Origin: Bordetella flabilis
GTDB taxonomy: Bacteria > Pseudomonadota > Gammaproteobacteria > Burkholderiales > Burkholderiaceae_B
Assembly: GCF_001676725.1 (NCBI RefSeq)
Contig: NZ_CP016172.1
Span: 930,001 to 994,000, forward strand
DNA length: 64,000 nt
Direction of reading: 5' to 3'
Part shown: one piece after another, positions 1 to 8,418 of the stretch
Numbering within the stretch: position 1 is the first letter of the stretch
Layout of the letters: the number at the start of each line of letters is the position of its first letter
Notes under the pieces: generated by a model
What the model was told of the DNA's origin: nothing
Database searches by the model: none
Seen by the model: only the letters and a program-made list of their open reading frames with translations
Position numbers and translations under genes: made by a program

Positions 1-447
1 GATCTACGTACCGATACGGGCCAGTTCGCCGCGGCCGGTGCCCCCGTCATGACGCTGATCGCCATCCATGACGTGTGGATCAATGCGGACATGACCGAGA
101 ACAACCTCGGATATGTCGAGCCCGGCACGCCGGTGGGCATTGTCCTGGACGCCTTGCCCGGACGGATACTCGCGGGCCACGTGCGCAGCGTCGGTTATGG
201 CGTCAGCGTCGGCCTGAACACCGCGCCCGGCAACCTGCCCATGGTGCAGAACAGCCGCGATTGGCTGCGCCCCGCGCAACGCTTTCCTGTCATCGTGGAG
301 ATCAAGCCGGGCGAACTGGCGACGTTCCGGGGCGTTCGCGCGGGCGGGCAGGCCGAGGTCATGGCCTTTCCCATCTCGGGTAATCCGCTCAATTTCCTTG
401 GACGGCTCTACCTGCGGGTGATGAGCTGGTTCTCCTATGTCTACTGA
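1..447 (+). CDS. HlyD-family membrane fusion (periplasmic adaptor) protein, 3' part
   Basis: The reading frame is open from the first base, so the 5' end lies outside the window; 148 codons remain before the stop. The visible part is the C-terminal beta-barrel region of an adaptor: a 'NLGYVEPG' turn, then the 'PGRILAGHV' strand and 'VGYGVS', which is how HlyD/EmrA/AaeA-type proteins end. A hydrophobic 'LGRLYLRVMSWFSYVY' tail follows. It would link an inner-membrane pump to an outer-membrane channel. The next gene starts 11 bases before this stop, so the two are translationally coupled and probably form one efflux system. Family assignment is firm; substrate unknown (aromatic acids are a guess from AaeAB-like layouts). 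Confidence 0.82.
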   Translation, partial: DLRTDTGQFAAAGAPVMTLIAIHDVWINADMTENNLGYVEPGTPVGIVLDALPGRILAGHVRSVGYGVSVGLNTAPGNLPMVQNSRDWLRPAQRFPVIVEIKPGELATFRGVRAGGQAEVMAFPISGNPLNFLGRLYLRVMSWFSYVY

Positions 448-1492
448 CAGCGGACTTGGCCTGGAAGAGCGGCGGCGCGGCCAGCGCGCGTTGCGCCTGG
501 GCACCGGCACCGCGCTGTCCATGGCCGTCAGCTTCGGCCTGGACCTGCCGGTGCCGATGATCGCCCCCGTACTCGCCGCGTTCGTGCTTGCCATGTTGAA
601 CCGACCCCTGTCGTTCAAGGCGACGCTGGGTCTCTTGCTCATGGTCCTGTTCACTACGGGTAGCGGCCTGCTGCTGATACCGCTGTTGCGCCATTACGCC
701 TTCAGTGGCGTGCTGGTGATCGCCTTGTGCCTCTTCCTGGCGTTCCGCTATGGCCTGCGCGGCGGCAACAACCTGGTTTCCCTGTTCCTCGTGATCGGGC
801 TGACCATGATTTCCGCGGCGGGCACCGTGGCTTTCGAGCTTGCGCTTCTGGTTGTCGGCGCGCTGGTAAAGGGCTTATCCGTCGCCCTGCTGGCGTTCGC
901 CTTCTGCCATTGGCTGTTTCCAGAGCCGCCGGGGGCGCCGGCCTTGCCTGCGCCGCCTGTCCCGACCGACCGCGAGACCGGGTGGATGGCCTGGCGCGCG
1001 GTCCTGGTCGTGCTGCCCGCCTACCTGCTCGCCTTGAGCGATCCCATGGCTTACCTGCCGGTCATCATGAAGTCGGTAAGCCTGGGACGCCAAAGCTGCA
1101 CCACCACCGTTCGCGGCGCCGTGCGCGAATTGCTGGGCTCGACCCTGCTCGCCGGCCTGCTGGCCATCCTGTTCTGGGGCGTGCTCGGGCTGGTCGTGAA
1201 CCTGTGGATGTTTTTCGTATGGACGCTGCTATTCGGTTTGTCGATCGGGCGCAAGCTCTATGGATCGAGCCCGACGCGACAGCCCCCAAGCTTCTGGTTG
1301 AACACCCTCGTGACCATGATCATCCTGCTGGGTCAATCCGTTCAGGACAGCCTTGCAGGCAAGGACGTGTACACCGCGTTCGCGGTGCGCATGGGCCTTT
1401 TCATCGCTGTTTCGCTATATGCCTGGCTGATGTTGGTCCTGCTGGAGCAACGACGTCGGGAGCCGCGGTCCGCGGCTTTCAATTCGCCCTAG
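437..1492 (+). CDS. DUF2955 (FUSC/AaeB-like) inner-membrane protein
   Basis: 351 residues with about nine or ten hydrophobic segments in two blocks (roughly residues 25-170 and 190-340) and a proline-rich linker near residue 165. The N-terminal 'RALRLGTGTALSMAVSFGLDLP' region followed by 'APVLAAFVLAM' is typical of DUF2955 proteins, which resemble the membrane half of aromatic-acid exporters. It starts inside the end of the adaptor gene, and the next gene follows 12 bases after its stop, giving a three-gene efflux operon. The role as membrane subunit of an adaptor-dependent exporter is inferred from family and context. Confidence 0.8.
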   Translation: MSTDSGLGLEERRRGQRALRLGTGTALSMAVSFGLDLPVPMIAPVLAAFVLAMLNRPLSFKATLGLLLMVLFTTGSGLLLIPLLRHYAFSGVLVIALCLFLAFRYGLRGGNNLVSLFLVIGLTMISAAGTVAFELALLVVGALVKGLSVALLAFAFCHWLFPEPPGAPALPAPPVPTDRETGWMAWRAVLVVLPAYLLALSDPMAYLPVIMKSVSLGRQSCTTTVRGAVRELLGSTLLAGLLAILFWGVLGLVVNLWMFFVWTLLFGLSIGRKLYGSSPTRQPPSFWLNTLVTMIILLGQSVQDSLAGKDVYTAFAVRMGLFIAVSLYAWLMLVLLEQRRREPRSAAFNSP

Positions 1493-1504
1493 AGGAGTAA
1501 GGCC

Positions 1505-2002
1505 ATGACAACGTCGAACATCGACCCGGCGGTTCGCAAGGAGACCACGTGGCGTTTCAAGGCCGGGATAGGCATTTTCATATTCGCATTCGCCTTGTGG
1601 CTCGCCATCCCGCTGGCCGCCGCCGCCGGAATGTCGGGGCCGCGCCTGGCGGCGCTGACGGGCGCCCTGTTCGTCGCCAACAAGGTCCTGCTGCTCACCT
1701 GCATCGCGGTCATGGGCAAGGACGGGTTCCAGCAACTCAAGGCGATCCTGTCCGGCCATGCAAGACGATTGGCGCCGGTGCAAAAGGTGGGGCCGACCCG
1801 GCACGCCATCGGCATGGTGATGTTCTGCCTGCCCCTCATATCCGCGATGCTCGAGCCTTACGTGGACAATATCTGGCCGGGGCTCCGGCCCAACCTGTGG
1901 CAGCTCCAGCTCCTGGCCGATCTCATGCTTGTAGCCAGCTTCTTCGTGCTGGGCGGAGATTTCTGGAACAAGATCCGCGCGCTGTTCAGTCGCACGGCGT
2001 GA
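1505..2002 (+). CDS. transporter-suffix-domain small membrane protein
   Basis: 165 residues with four predicted membrane helices (about 20-45, 50-72, 100-120 and 135-155). A good ribosome-binding site (gaggag) lies just upstream of the ATG. The pattern 'RFKAGIGIFIFAFALWLAIPL' then 'GALFVANKVLLLTCIAVMGKDGF' matches small proteins annotated as transporter suffix domain proteins, which also occur as C-terminal extensions of MFS pumps. Here it is free-standing and last in the efflux operon, probably an accessory of the DUF2955/HlyD pair. Function unknown. Confidence 0.7.
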   Translation: MTTSNIDPAVRKETTWRFKAGIGIFIFAFALWLAIPLAAAAGMSGPRLAALTGALFVANKVLLLTCIAVMGKDGFQQLKAILSGHARRLAPVQKVGPTRHAIGMVMFCLPLISAMLEPYVDNIWPGLRPNLWQLQLLADLMLVASFFVLGGDFWNKIRALFSRTA

Positions 2003-2188
2003 GGGCCGGACGCGGTTGCAAGGGAAGGCGGGTACGGCGGATGGCGCGGCTTGACTCGGATCGTGGCTGGCGGCCCGCGCAAGGATGCCCGGGCGGTCCC
2101 ATGATGCGGGGCCAGGGATGCGACAATCGCATTCCTGGTCGCGCCTGCGCGAACCCCACCTTCTTTCCGTTTGCCATTGCGACTGATC

Positions 2189-3016
2189 ATGTCCCGGAAA
2201 CCCGCATCCGCGTCTTCGGACTGGGTAATGCGCGCCTACCCGATGGAGGGCGTCGAGCGCATCGAAGCCTGGTTCCAGGACAAGGCGTATGCCATGCATC
2301 GCCACGATACGTATGCCATCGGACGTACGCTGGCGGGCGTGCAGAGCTTCAATTATCGGCGCGGCCGGCGCGACAGCCTGCCGGGCAACACGATGGTGTT
2401 GCATCCGGACGAGGCGCATGACGGCCAGGCCGGTACGGCCGAGGGCTTCCGCTATCGCATGGTCTACGTGCAGCCCGCGCTGTTCCAGGAGGTCCTGGGC
2501 GGTTGTCCGCTGCCCTTTCTCGAAGGCGGCGTGACGACCGATCCCCGCCTGGCGGAGGCGACCGAGACCCTGCTGCAGCATGTCGGCCATACCCTGGAGC
2601 CGCTCGAACAAGGCGATGCGCTGGCCGAGCTGGCGCACGCGCTTGCCGCGGCGGCCGGCGTGCCGCGCGCGCGGGGCAAAGGCGATTATCTGGCGGCGTG
2701 CCGGGCGCGCGATTTTCTCCACGCAAACTGCGCGCATGGGGTCACGCTGCAGGAAGTGGAGGCCGCCACGGGTCGCGACCGGTGGAGTCTTGCGCACGAT
2801 TTCCGCACCTTTTACGGCACGAGCCCGTATCGCTATCTGACGATGCGTCGCCTCGACGCGGTGCGCCGTATGCTGCTCGCGGGTACTTCGCTGGCGGATG
2901 CCGCCGTGGACGCCGGCTTCGCCGATCAAAGCCATATGACCCGTCACTTCCTGAAGACGTTCGGGCTTACGCCCGGGCGCTGGCTGCGGATTGCGGGTAA
3001 CGTTTCGCGGGATTGA
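2189..3016 (+). CDS. AraC-family transcriptional regulator
   Basis: 275 residues from the ATG at 2189; an in-frame TTG at 2171 would add six residues. The N-terminal half is an AraC-type cupin sensing domain ('YAMHRHDTYAIGRTLAGVQ', 'MVLHPDEAHDGQ'). The C-terminal 100 residues carry the two helix-turn-helix motifs, with 'GTSPYRYLTMRRLDAVRRML' and 'AAVDAGFADQSHMTRHFLKTFGLTPG', the classic AraC signature. It reads toward the cupin gene just downstream and may control it or the efflux operon upstream. Effector unknown. Confidence 0.9.
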   Translation: MSRKPASASSDWVMRAYPMEGVERIEAWFQDKAYAMHRHDTYAIGRTLAGVQSFNYRRGRRDSLPGNTMVLHPDEAHDGQAGTAEGFRYRMVYVQPALFQEVLGGCPLPFLEGGVTTDPRLAEATETLLQHVGHTLEPLEQGDALAELAHALAAAAGVPRARGKGDYLAACRARDFLHANCAHGVTLQEVEAATGRDRWSLAHDFRTFYGTSPYRYLTMRRLDAVRRMLLAGTSLADAAVDAGFADQSHMTRHFLKTFGLTPGRWLRIAGNVSRD

Positions 3017-3095
3017 GACCGCACCCACGATCGTTCAATACCGCTTCGGGTTGGCGACGTATGCTGCGCGCATCGCAGACCAAACGGAGAGAACG

Positions 3096-3521
3096 ATGCC
3101 CAGGCTTACGAATCCCCACACTGGACCCGCCGCGCGCGGGCAATGCCAGGTCATCGACCTGGTCGGCAAGATCGCGCTGATCGAGGACCACTGGCAGCCC
3201 CGCGTGGTCGCGGAAATGAACGACTACCAGTTCAAGGTGGTGAAGCTCGCGGGCGAGTTCGTCTGGCATAGCCATGCCGATACCGACGAAACCTTCATCG
3301 TGCTGGACGGCGACTTGCGTATCGACTTTCGGGGAGGGCCTGCCGGCGACGGCTCGATGGTGCTGCGCGCCGGTCAGATGGCGGTCGTGCCCAAGGGCGT
3401 CGACCACAAGCCCGTCGCGCAGACGGAAGTCAGGCTCCTGCTGATCGAGCCGCGCGGCGTGGTGAATACCGGCGACGGCGCGGCGACTGAACGCACCGTT
3501 TTGAACGACCAGTGGATTTGA
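3096..3521 (+). CDS. small cupin-domain protein
   Basis: 141 residues from the ATG at 3096, chosen because 'ggagagaacg' directly precedes it; the open frame continues 35 codons further up into the araC-type gene. One conserved cupin barrel: 'HSHADTDETFIVLDGDL' holds the metal-binding His/Glu cluster of motif 1, and 'VPKGVDHKP' gives the motif 2 histidine. Small stand-alone cupins of this kind are of unknown function (isomerase-like, or sugar or ligand binding). It ends just before a hairpin and faces the DUF4105 gene. Confidence 0.82.
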   Translation: MPRLTNPHTGPAARGQCQVIDLVGKIALIEDHWQPRVVAEMNDYQFKVVKLAGEFVWHSHADTDETFIVLDGDLRIDFRGGPAGDGSMVLRAGQMAVVPKGVDHKPVAQTEVRLLLIEPRGVVNTGDGAATERTVLNDQWI

Positions 3522-3570
3522 AGCGCTGCCAGGGATAGCGAACCGGACCCGCATGTCAGCATGCCCGCCT

Positions 3571-3585
3571 GCCCGCATGGCGGGC
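3571..3585. terminator. candidate bidirectional terminator hairpin
   Basis: GCCCGC-ATG-GCGGGC forms a perfect six-pair stem with a three-base loop between two convergent genes (cupin ending at 3521, DUF4105 ending at 3607). No T tract follows on either strand, so it may be a Rho-assisted or weak terminator, or only a GC palindrome. Confidence 0.35.
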
Positions 3586-3606
3586 GCGTAGTGGCACGGC
3601 ATTCAG

Positions 3607-4596
3607 CTATGTCGCCGTCACGCCCGGAACGCCACGGCGGATGTTGCGCGAATACTCCTCCGCCCGCAAGGTGGCACGCGCCCGGTCTGTGTAACGGCCG
3701 GCGCGCCGGTATGCCGCCGGGCTGTTCGCGCCTTCGAGTGCGCCCAGGCGGTAAAGATATTCAGGCAGGTAGCCCGACAGCAGCAGCCGGTAGTCCATGG
3801 GCAGGCCGGGCACGATCTGCCTGGCCAACTGATAGACGATGGTCGTGCAATTGGCGGTCAGGGTGTTGTAGAAACGCGGCTCGCGGACGAGTTGGCTGGC
3901 CGTCTGCACATACGACAGAAACAACGCCCGCGCGGCGTCCTCCGGCATTTGCACCCGGTACAGGTAGCCGTCTTCGGCGCGCACATTGGTGCGTACCCTC
4001 AGGCTGTCCTCTTCGGTGGAGGCCAGTACCGCCAACTCATACTGGCGAAAAAAGCCGCCGATCTCGGAGAACTTGTCGCCCCGCTTGCGGCGGATTTCGA
4101 CCGAGAATACGACGTACTGCCCATCCCCGAAGCCGAACGACACCATGGCGTGGGCGATAGCGGGCCGGCCCCAGTATGAGAGCGCAAGGTCCACGGAGTG
4201 GAGCTGGGAGAGGTCGTAGACCCTAGTTTCCCAGCGGGCGTCGTAATCGGTCGCCGAGCGCCATTCGAAGTTGCGGACGTTGTGCAAGCTGACCAGGTCG
4301 CCGTGCACCGAGCCATGCGTCTGGCGGGCGACCTCGGGCATCCATGGGCGCTCGTTGGAAGGGCGCACACCCAGCCACCACCATGCCAGAAGGACCAACA
4401 GCGCAGCGGCGGACAGCCACGCAGGCAGTGAATGGCCGTAGGCCAGGCCCGACAGCGCGGCCATGGCGAGCGCAAGCCACGCCGCCGGCAGGATGGCGCG
4501 CGGTCGGCCTGCCCAGGGCGGACGAAACCAAAGGGCGAACGCTCCCCAGGCGGCGCCGGCCAGTATGGCGAGGATGATCGCCGTCTGCAGGATCAT
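3607..4596 (-). CDS. DUF4105 (Lnb periplasmic-like) membrane protein
   Basis: 329 residues from the ATG at 4596. Three hydrophobic segments occupy about residues 1-75 ('AIILAILAGAAWGAFALWF', 'AAWLALAMAALSGLAYG', 'SAAALLVLLAWWWLGV'). A large soluble domain follows, with 'NFEWRSATDYDARWETRVYDL' and 'NCTTIVYQLARQIVPG', both characteristic of DUF4105. The NCTT motif resembles the catalytic cysteine of a permuted NlpC/P60-like fold, though catalysis is not shown. It lies 52 bases after the LprI-like gene on the same strand, probably in one envelope operon. Confidence 0.82.
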   Translation of the reverse strand: MILQTAIILAILAGAAWGAFALWFRPPWAGRPRAILPAAWLALAMAALSGLAYGHSLPAWLSAAALLVLLAWWWLGVRPSNERPWMPEVARQTHGSVHGDLVSLHNVRNFEWRSATDYDARWETRVYDLSQLHSVDLALSYWGRPAIAHAMVSFGFGDGQYVVFSVEIRRKRGDKFSEIGGFFRQYELAVLASTEEDSLRVRTNVRAEDGYLYRVQMPEDAARALFLSYVQTASQLVREPRFYNTLTANCTTIVYQLARQIVPGLPMDYRLLLSGYLPEYLYRLGALEGANSPAAYRRAGRYTDRARATLRAEEYSRNIRRGVPGVTAT

Positions 4597-4648
4597 GGCG
4601 TGGCAGGCATGCGCTGGAGCCGCGATAGCCCTGCGGCCCCGGGGAGGA

Positions 4649-5050
4649 CTACTGCGCCGGCACGGGACAATTGAGCGAACCCTCTTCGCACTCCAGGTAG
4701 GTACGCAGCGTGTCCGTGCGCGCGCGGGTCTGGCCGTCCAGGCACATGGCGACCGCCATCGAATGCGCGCTGCCGCCTTCCGTACCGGCGGTCTGGAAGC
4801 CGCATTCGGCATCCCGAAAGGCGACCCAGGCACGCTGCGCCGCCACCAGCCTGCGCGACAGCGCCTTGTCGTCCTTCAGGCGTCCCATGACCGTCGTGTA
4901 GACCTTGTTGAGTTCCGCATCCGAGTCCTTGTAGGCCTGGCCGACGCACTGGTTCAGGGCGGCCTGGTTCGCCGCCTGCTCGCATGAAGACGCGGCATGC
5001 GCCGCGGACGCCACGGCAAGGAAGAGCAGGCAGGAAAAAGCAATACGCAT
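4649..5050 (-). CDS. LprI-like (DUF1311) secreted protein
   Basis: 133 residues with a clear signal peptide ending 'ASAAHAA' near residue 20. The mature part has four or more cysteines and the DUF1311/LprI pattern: 'CEQAANQAALNQCVGQAY', 'DAELNKVYTTVMGRL', 'LVAAQRAWVAFRDAEC'. LprI of Mycobacterium inhibits lysozyme; family members elsewhere are mostly uncharacterised periplasmic proteins. Its start overlaps the stop of the upstream membrane gene by one base (TAATG), so the two are translationally coupled. Confidence 0.87.
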   Translation of the reverse strand: MRIAFSCLLFLAVASAAHAASSCEQAANQAALNQCVGQAYKDSDAELNKVYTTVMGRLKDDKALSRRLVAAQRAWVAFRDAECGFQTAGTEGGSAHSMAVAMCLDGQTRARTDTLRTYLECEEGSLNCPVPAQ

Positions 5051-6444
5051 TATCGGACTCCGTTGGAGGACTGCCCACGCGCGTTGCGCGCGCTGGCTTC
5101 GCGGTCCTCGCTGCGCCAACCGGCGCGTCGCGCGGTGATCTGCCGCAGGGCGGCTTGTGTCATCTTCCACCAGCCGAAGGGGCGGGGATCGGCCAGCATG
5201 CTCAGCGCGCGGGCGTAGTCCAGCGTCAGGCCGGGAGTCCACGCCATGGTCAGGGCGCGCTTGCGGATCTGCGCCGCCACCCACAGCTCGGGCGTGAGCA
5301 GCAGGCGCAGCAGGACGCGCCAGCCGGCGGCATCTCCGTGCAAGCGACCCACCACGCCGTCGAGCGCCGCTTCCAGCGCGCGGGATACCGAGCTGGAGCA
5401 GTTGCGGTGGGTCAGGTTGTAGGTCGTGTCGCGGCGATACTCATCCCAGAATGCCTGCAGCCTGGCCGCGTCGTAATTGCGAATGCGCACCTGCACCGTA
5501 GATGGGCACCAGGCCTTGGACTCCGTCGGATAGTCCGGCTGGAATACCCCCGGCACATTGTTATCCGCGGTGGCGCGCAGCAGCGCGCCGAACTGGTCCG
5601 GGGAGTGGTCGATCTCCTGGGCCGGATACAGGCTGACGTACACGCCTTCGGGCGATTCCAGTGCGGCATGGCCCGTCGATACCACGCCGTTGACGTCGAC
5701 TGCCGCGATGTAGCGGTCCACCACCGGGTAGTGGCGCGTCTGGGCCTTGGCCGAGCCGGATGGTGTCCAGACATGCACTGTCAGGGCACGTTCCGATTCC
5801 AGGGGCGGGCCGTCGAACACCGTCTGCACGGGGCCTTCTGCGCGCGTCGGCATGAACCCTGGCGACGGATTCGCGGCGAGGGCAGGATTGGTGTCCAGGT
5901 TGCGGACGCGTCGCGCCAGCCACAGCAGCTTGAGCCCCGAAATCGCCAGGAACAGCCCCAGGCAATACGGCACGGTGCCCACATAGTGCGTGGGATAGGG
6001 CTGGAAAAAAAAGATGGCCAGCAATACCTCGGCCACGCCGGAAGCGAAGACGTAGCGCCAGCGCTCATAGCGGACGACATAGGCGGCGATGCACTGGATC
6101 AGTCCGTCGACCAGGAACAGGCTGCCGAAAATCATCGATAGCGCGAAATGGCCGTGATGATGGCCGGCCAGTATCAAGGCGCCCGCCAGCAGTACGAATA
6201 CCCCCTTGGCATAGCGAAGCACGCGCTGCCCGCCCACACCGGACTGCGCGATCACCAGCGTCGCCAGCCCGTCGACGACAAACAGGAGAGCGAACAGATT
6301 GAGGGGGAAATACAGCGCGTTGTCCAGCGCATCGATGAATACCACGATGCCGGCCAGCAGGAACAACGACCCGGTGATGAGGAGGGCCCGGGCGCGCTCG
6401 CGCAGATAACCGACACCCAGCAGCAACAAGACGAGGCTGCCCAT
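5050..6444 (-). CDS. HdeD/DUF308-like membrane protein fused to a C-terminal NCSS (NlpC/P60-like) module
   Basis: 464 residues from the ATG at 6444, the first ATG in frame downstream of a good promoter. Residues 1-165 contain six helices arranged as in HdeD/DUF308 proteins ('LFLLAGIVVFIDALDNALYF', 'VFVLLAGALILAGHHHGHF', 'FLVDGLIQCIAAYVVRYERW'). From about residue 215 a soluble domain follows, with 'HYPVVDRYIAAVDVNGVVSTGHAA' and near residue 350 'LTHRNCSSSVSRALEAALDG', similar to the NC[ST] motif of DUF4105 proteins. This suggests a thiol-hydrolase-like fold facing the periplasm or cytoplasm. First gene of a three-gene operon. Confidence 0.75.
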   Translation of the reverse strand: MGSLVLLLLGVGYLRERARALLITGSLFLLAGIVVFIDALDNALYFPLNLFALLFVVDGLATLVIAQSGVGGQRVLRYAKGVFVLLAGALILAGHHHGHFALSMIFGSLFLVDGLIQCIAAYVVRYERWRYVFASGVAEVLLAIFFFQPYPTHYVGTVPYCLGLFLAISGLKLLWLARRVRNLDTNPALAANPSPGFMPTRAEGPVQTVFDGPPLESERALTVHVWTPSGSAKAQTRHYPVVDRYIAAVDVNGVVSTGHAALESPEGVYVSLYPAQEIDHSPDQFGALLRATADNNVPGVFQPDYPTESKAWCPSTVQVRIRNYDAARLQAFWDEYRRDTTYNLTHRNCSSSVSRALEAALDGVVGRLHGDAAGWRVLLRLLLTPELWVAAQIRKRALTMAWTPGLTLDYARALSMLADPRPFGWWKMTQAALRQITARRAGWRSEDREASARNARGQSSNGVR

Positions 6445-6546
6445 GGTCAGCGCTCGGTCGAGGGAGTGGGACGGTGTTGCATGGGGCTTTTCCTTTTGAC
6501 GGTGCGGGGCCCTGGCCGTGGGCGCACGACGCCTGGGGGCTTGGTA

Positions 6547-6575
6547 AAAATAAGGGGCGGCACCCTGGGCGTCAA
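6547..6575 (-). promoter_or_regulatory. candidate sigma70 promoter of the HdeD-like operon
   Basis: On the minus strand, TTGACG (6575-6570) is followed by a 17-base spacer and TATTTT (6552-6547), about 95 bases upstream of the ATG at 6444. It is the best -35/-10 match in the divergent spacer. Confidence 0.45.
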
Positions 6576-6806
6576 TGTCTGGGACGGCCATTACATAACC
6601 GGATATTTCTGCGCCGGCCCTGTCCGCTCGAACCGTCGCGACGCGCCCCCGCCGCACAGCTGCGGGTGCCTGCGTTTCCCATATGCCGGGACGGGGGCAA
6701 TGCCGGACCGTATGGGGTTTTCCCGTATTTCGCGTATTGTCCTTGGCCAGCAAGGGCTTACGCGTGCCGTGGCTCCCACCGTCGCGCCTCAAAAACGTGC
6801 GCCTTG

Positions 6807-6821
6807 TCCCACTCCGTGGGA
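6807..6821. promoter_or_regulatory. candidate IclR-type operator palindrome
   Basis: TCCCAC-TCC-GTGGGA is a perfect six-base dyad with a three-base centre, 46 bases upstream of the iclR-type start codon. IclR-family operators are usually short palindromes of this size, often autoregulatory. Assigned by position and shape only. Confidence 0.38.
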
Positions 6822-6867
6822 ATATGGCCTTTGCTTGCCGCCGCGTCTGCCCGGATACTCCATCGCA

Positions 6868-7611
6868 ATGTCATCCCCCACGTCGTATCCCGTCTCCCAA
6901 GACCGCGTCCTGCTCGTCCTCGCAACGCTGGCTCAGTGCGGTGGGCCCGTGACGGCGCAGGAGCTCGCACGCCTGACGGGCTTGCCGCGCAGCTCCCTGT
7001 ATCGCCAATTGGCGCGCCTGAAGCACTGGGGGTTTGTGCAGGAAGAAGAAGGCAGCTACGCGCCCGGTCCCATGGGATTGCAACTCGCGCAAGGTTTCGA
7101 CGCCAGTTCGCAACTGGTCAACATGGCCCGTACGGACATGCAACGCCTGGTGGCGCAGTCGCACGAAAGCGTGGGCTTGATTGTCGCGGTGAACGACCGG
7201 GCCATTTGCCTGGACATGCTGGAGAGCCCGCAGGCCTTGCGCTGCTCCTTCGAAAAAGGCCGCAGCGTGCCGCTGCGCAAGGGAGCCACGGCCAAGTGCC
7301 TGCTGGCGCACCTGCCCCCTGCACGGCGCGATGCCGTGCTCGATGCCTGGAAAGGCGAGGATCCCGACCCGCAGCGTCCGGACCGGGCCGCGCTGGCGGC
7401 CATCCGCAAGGCGGGGTACGCCAGCAGCCAGAATGAAGTGGACGAGGGCGTGTGGGGGACGAGCGCACCGCTTTTCGGTCCCGGCCAGCGGTTGGCGGCT
7501 TGCATGACCTTGATGGCGCCGATTTCGCGCGCGCTGCCGCGTGAAGCCGAATTGATCCAGCTGGTCGTCGTGGCCGCCGCGCGGGTGTCCCGTTTACTGA
7601 GCCTGAGTTGA
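6868..7611 (+). CDS. IclR-family transcriptional regulator
   Basis: 247 residues from the ATG at 6868, the first start that gives a normal family length. The N-terminal winged helix is clear: 'VLLVLATLAQCGGPVTAQEL', then recognition helix 'LPRSSLYRQLARLKHWGFV'. The C-terminal effector domain has 'SVPLRKGATAKCLLAHLPP' and 'NEVDEGVWGTSAPLFGPG', standard IclR landmarks. It precedes the ABC transporter and hut genes by 46 bases and probably controls that operon. Hut operons are more often governed by HutC (GntR family), so IclR control would be a variant. Confidence 0.9.
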   Translation: MSSPTSYPVSQDRVLLVLATLAQCGGPVTAQELARLTGLPRSSLYRQLARLKHWGFVQEEEGSYAPGPMGLQLAQGFDASSQLVNMARTDMQRLVAQSHESVGLIVAVNDRAICLDMLESPQALRCSFEKGRSVPLRKGATAKCLLAHLPPARRDAVLDAWKGEDPDPQRPDRAALAAIRKAGYASSQNEVDEGVWGTSAPLFGPGQRLAACMTLMAPISRALPREAELIQLVVVAAARVSRLLSLS

Positions 7612-7657
7612 ACCCATCATCCCGGACCGACGTGTCCTGAATTCCAAGGAGCTGTAC

Positions 7658-8410
7658 ATGAAAGCCCTCCGTCGCCGCGTCCTTCAGGCCGCACTCGCCC
7701 TCTGTCCCGTGCTGTGGGCCGCCGCCCCCTTGCCCGCCCATGCCCAGCAGGACGTGCTGCGCGTGGTCACCGACGCTACCTTCCCGCCCATGGAGTACGT
7801 GGAGAACGGCAAGCTCACCGGCTTCGACATCGAACTGGTCGAGGCGCTGGCCAAGGCCATGGGCAAGAAGGTCGAATGGACCCAGATCGACTTCAAGGGC
7901 CTGATCCCGGGGCTGGTGGCGCGACGCTATGACATGGCGGTCTCGGCGATCTACATCACCGACGAACGCCGCAAGGTCGTCGACTTCGGCGACTCGTACT
8001 ACGCCGGCGGCCTGGTCGCCATGGTGAAGGCCGACAACACCGCCATCAAGACGCCCAAGGATTTGAACGGCAAGCAGGTGACCGTGCAGGTCGGGACCAA
8101 GTCGGTGAGTTTCCTGAAGGAGCACTTTCCCGATGTGAAGCTGGTCGAGGTGGAGAAAAACGACCAGATGTTCAACCTGGTGGCGATCGGCCGGGCCGAC
8201 GCAGCCGTCACGGGCCTGCCCGCCGCCTACCAGTACGTGCGTACCCGGGGCGGCCTGCGCGTGCTGCCGGAGCAGCTCACGACCGAGGCCTACGGCATGG
8301 CCGTGCGCAAGGACCTGCCGGAGGTGACCGCCAGCCTGAACAAGGCGCTGGCCCAGCTCAAGGCCGACGGCACCTACGACGCCATCGTCAAGAAGTGGTT
8401 CAGCAACTGA
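7658..8410 (+). CDS. polar amino-acid ABC transporter, periplasmic binding protein
   Basis: 250 residues with a signal peptide ending 'PLPAHAQQ' near residue 28. The mature protein is a family 3 solute-binding protein: 'VTDATFPPMEYVENGKLTGF', the signature 'GFDIELVEALAKAMG', then 'DMAVSAIYITDERRKVVDF'. An aaggag site precedes the ATG. First transporter gene of an operon continuing into permease, ATPase and hutDFG. Context makes histidine or a histidine-derived compound such as formimino- or formylglutamate a likely ligand, by inference. Confidence 0.92.
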   Translation: MKALRRRVLQAALALCPVLWAAAPLPAHAQQDVLRVVTDATFPPMEYVENGKLTGFDIELVEALAKAMGKKVEWTQIDFKGLIPGLVARRYDMAVSAIYITDERRKVVDFGDSYYAGGLVAMVKADNTAIKTPKDLNGKQVTVQVGTKSVSFLKEHFPDVKLVEVEKNDQMFNLVAIGRADAAVTGLPAAYQYVRTRGGLRVLPEQLTTEAYGMAVRKDLPEVTASLNKALAQLKADGTYDAIVKKWFSN

Positions 8411-8418
8411 GGCCCTGA

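Larger units (their letters stand above)
6445..6867. other. 423-base divergent spacer between the HdeD-like operon and the IclR gene
   Basis: No convincing gene. It holds the minus-strand promoter at 6547-6575 and the palindrome at 6807-6821. A weaker GGGG/CCC dyad lies near 6713-6724 inside 'tatggggttttcccgta'. Frames extending the IclR protein upstream through this region lack start signals and family similarity, so they are not counted. Confidence 0.5.

Noticed and set aside
6148..6867. A 240-residue N-terminal extension of the IclR protein
   Set aside because: The frame is open, but the extra sequence is unlike any IclR protein and overlaps the promoter and the HdeD-like coding region.
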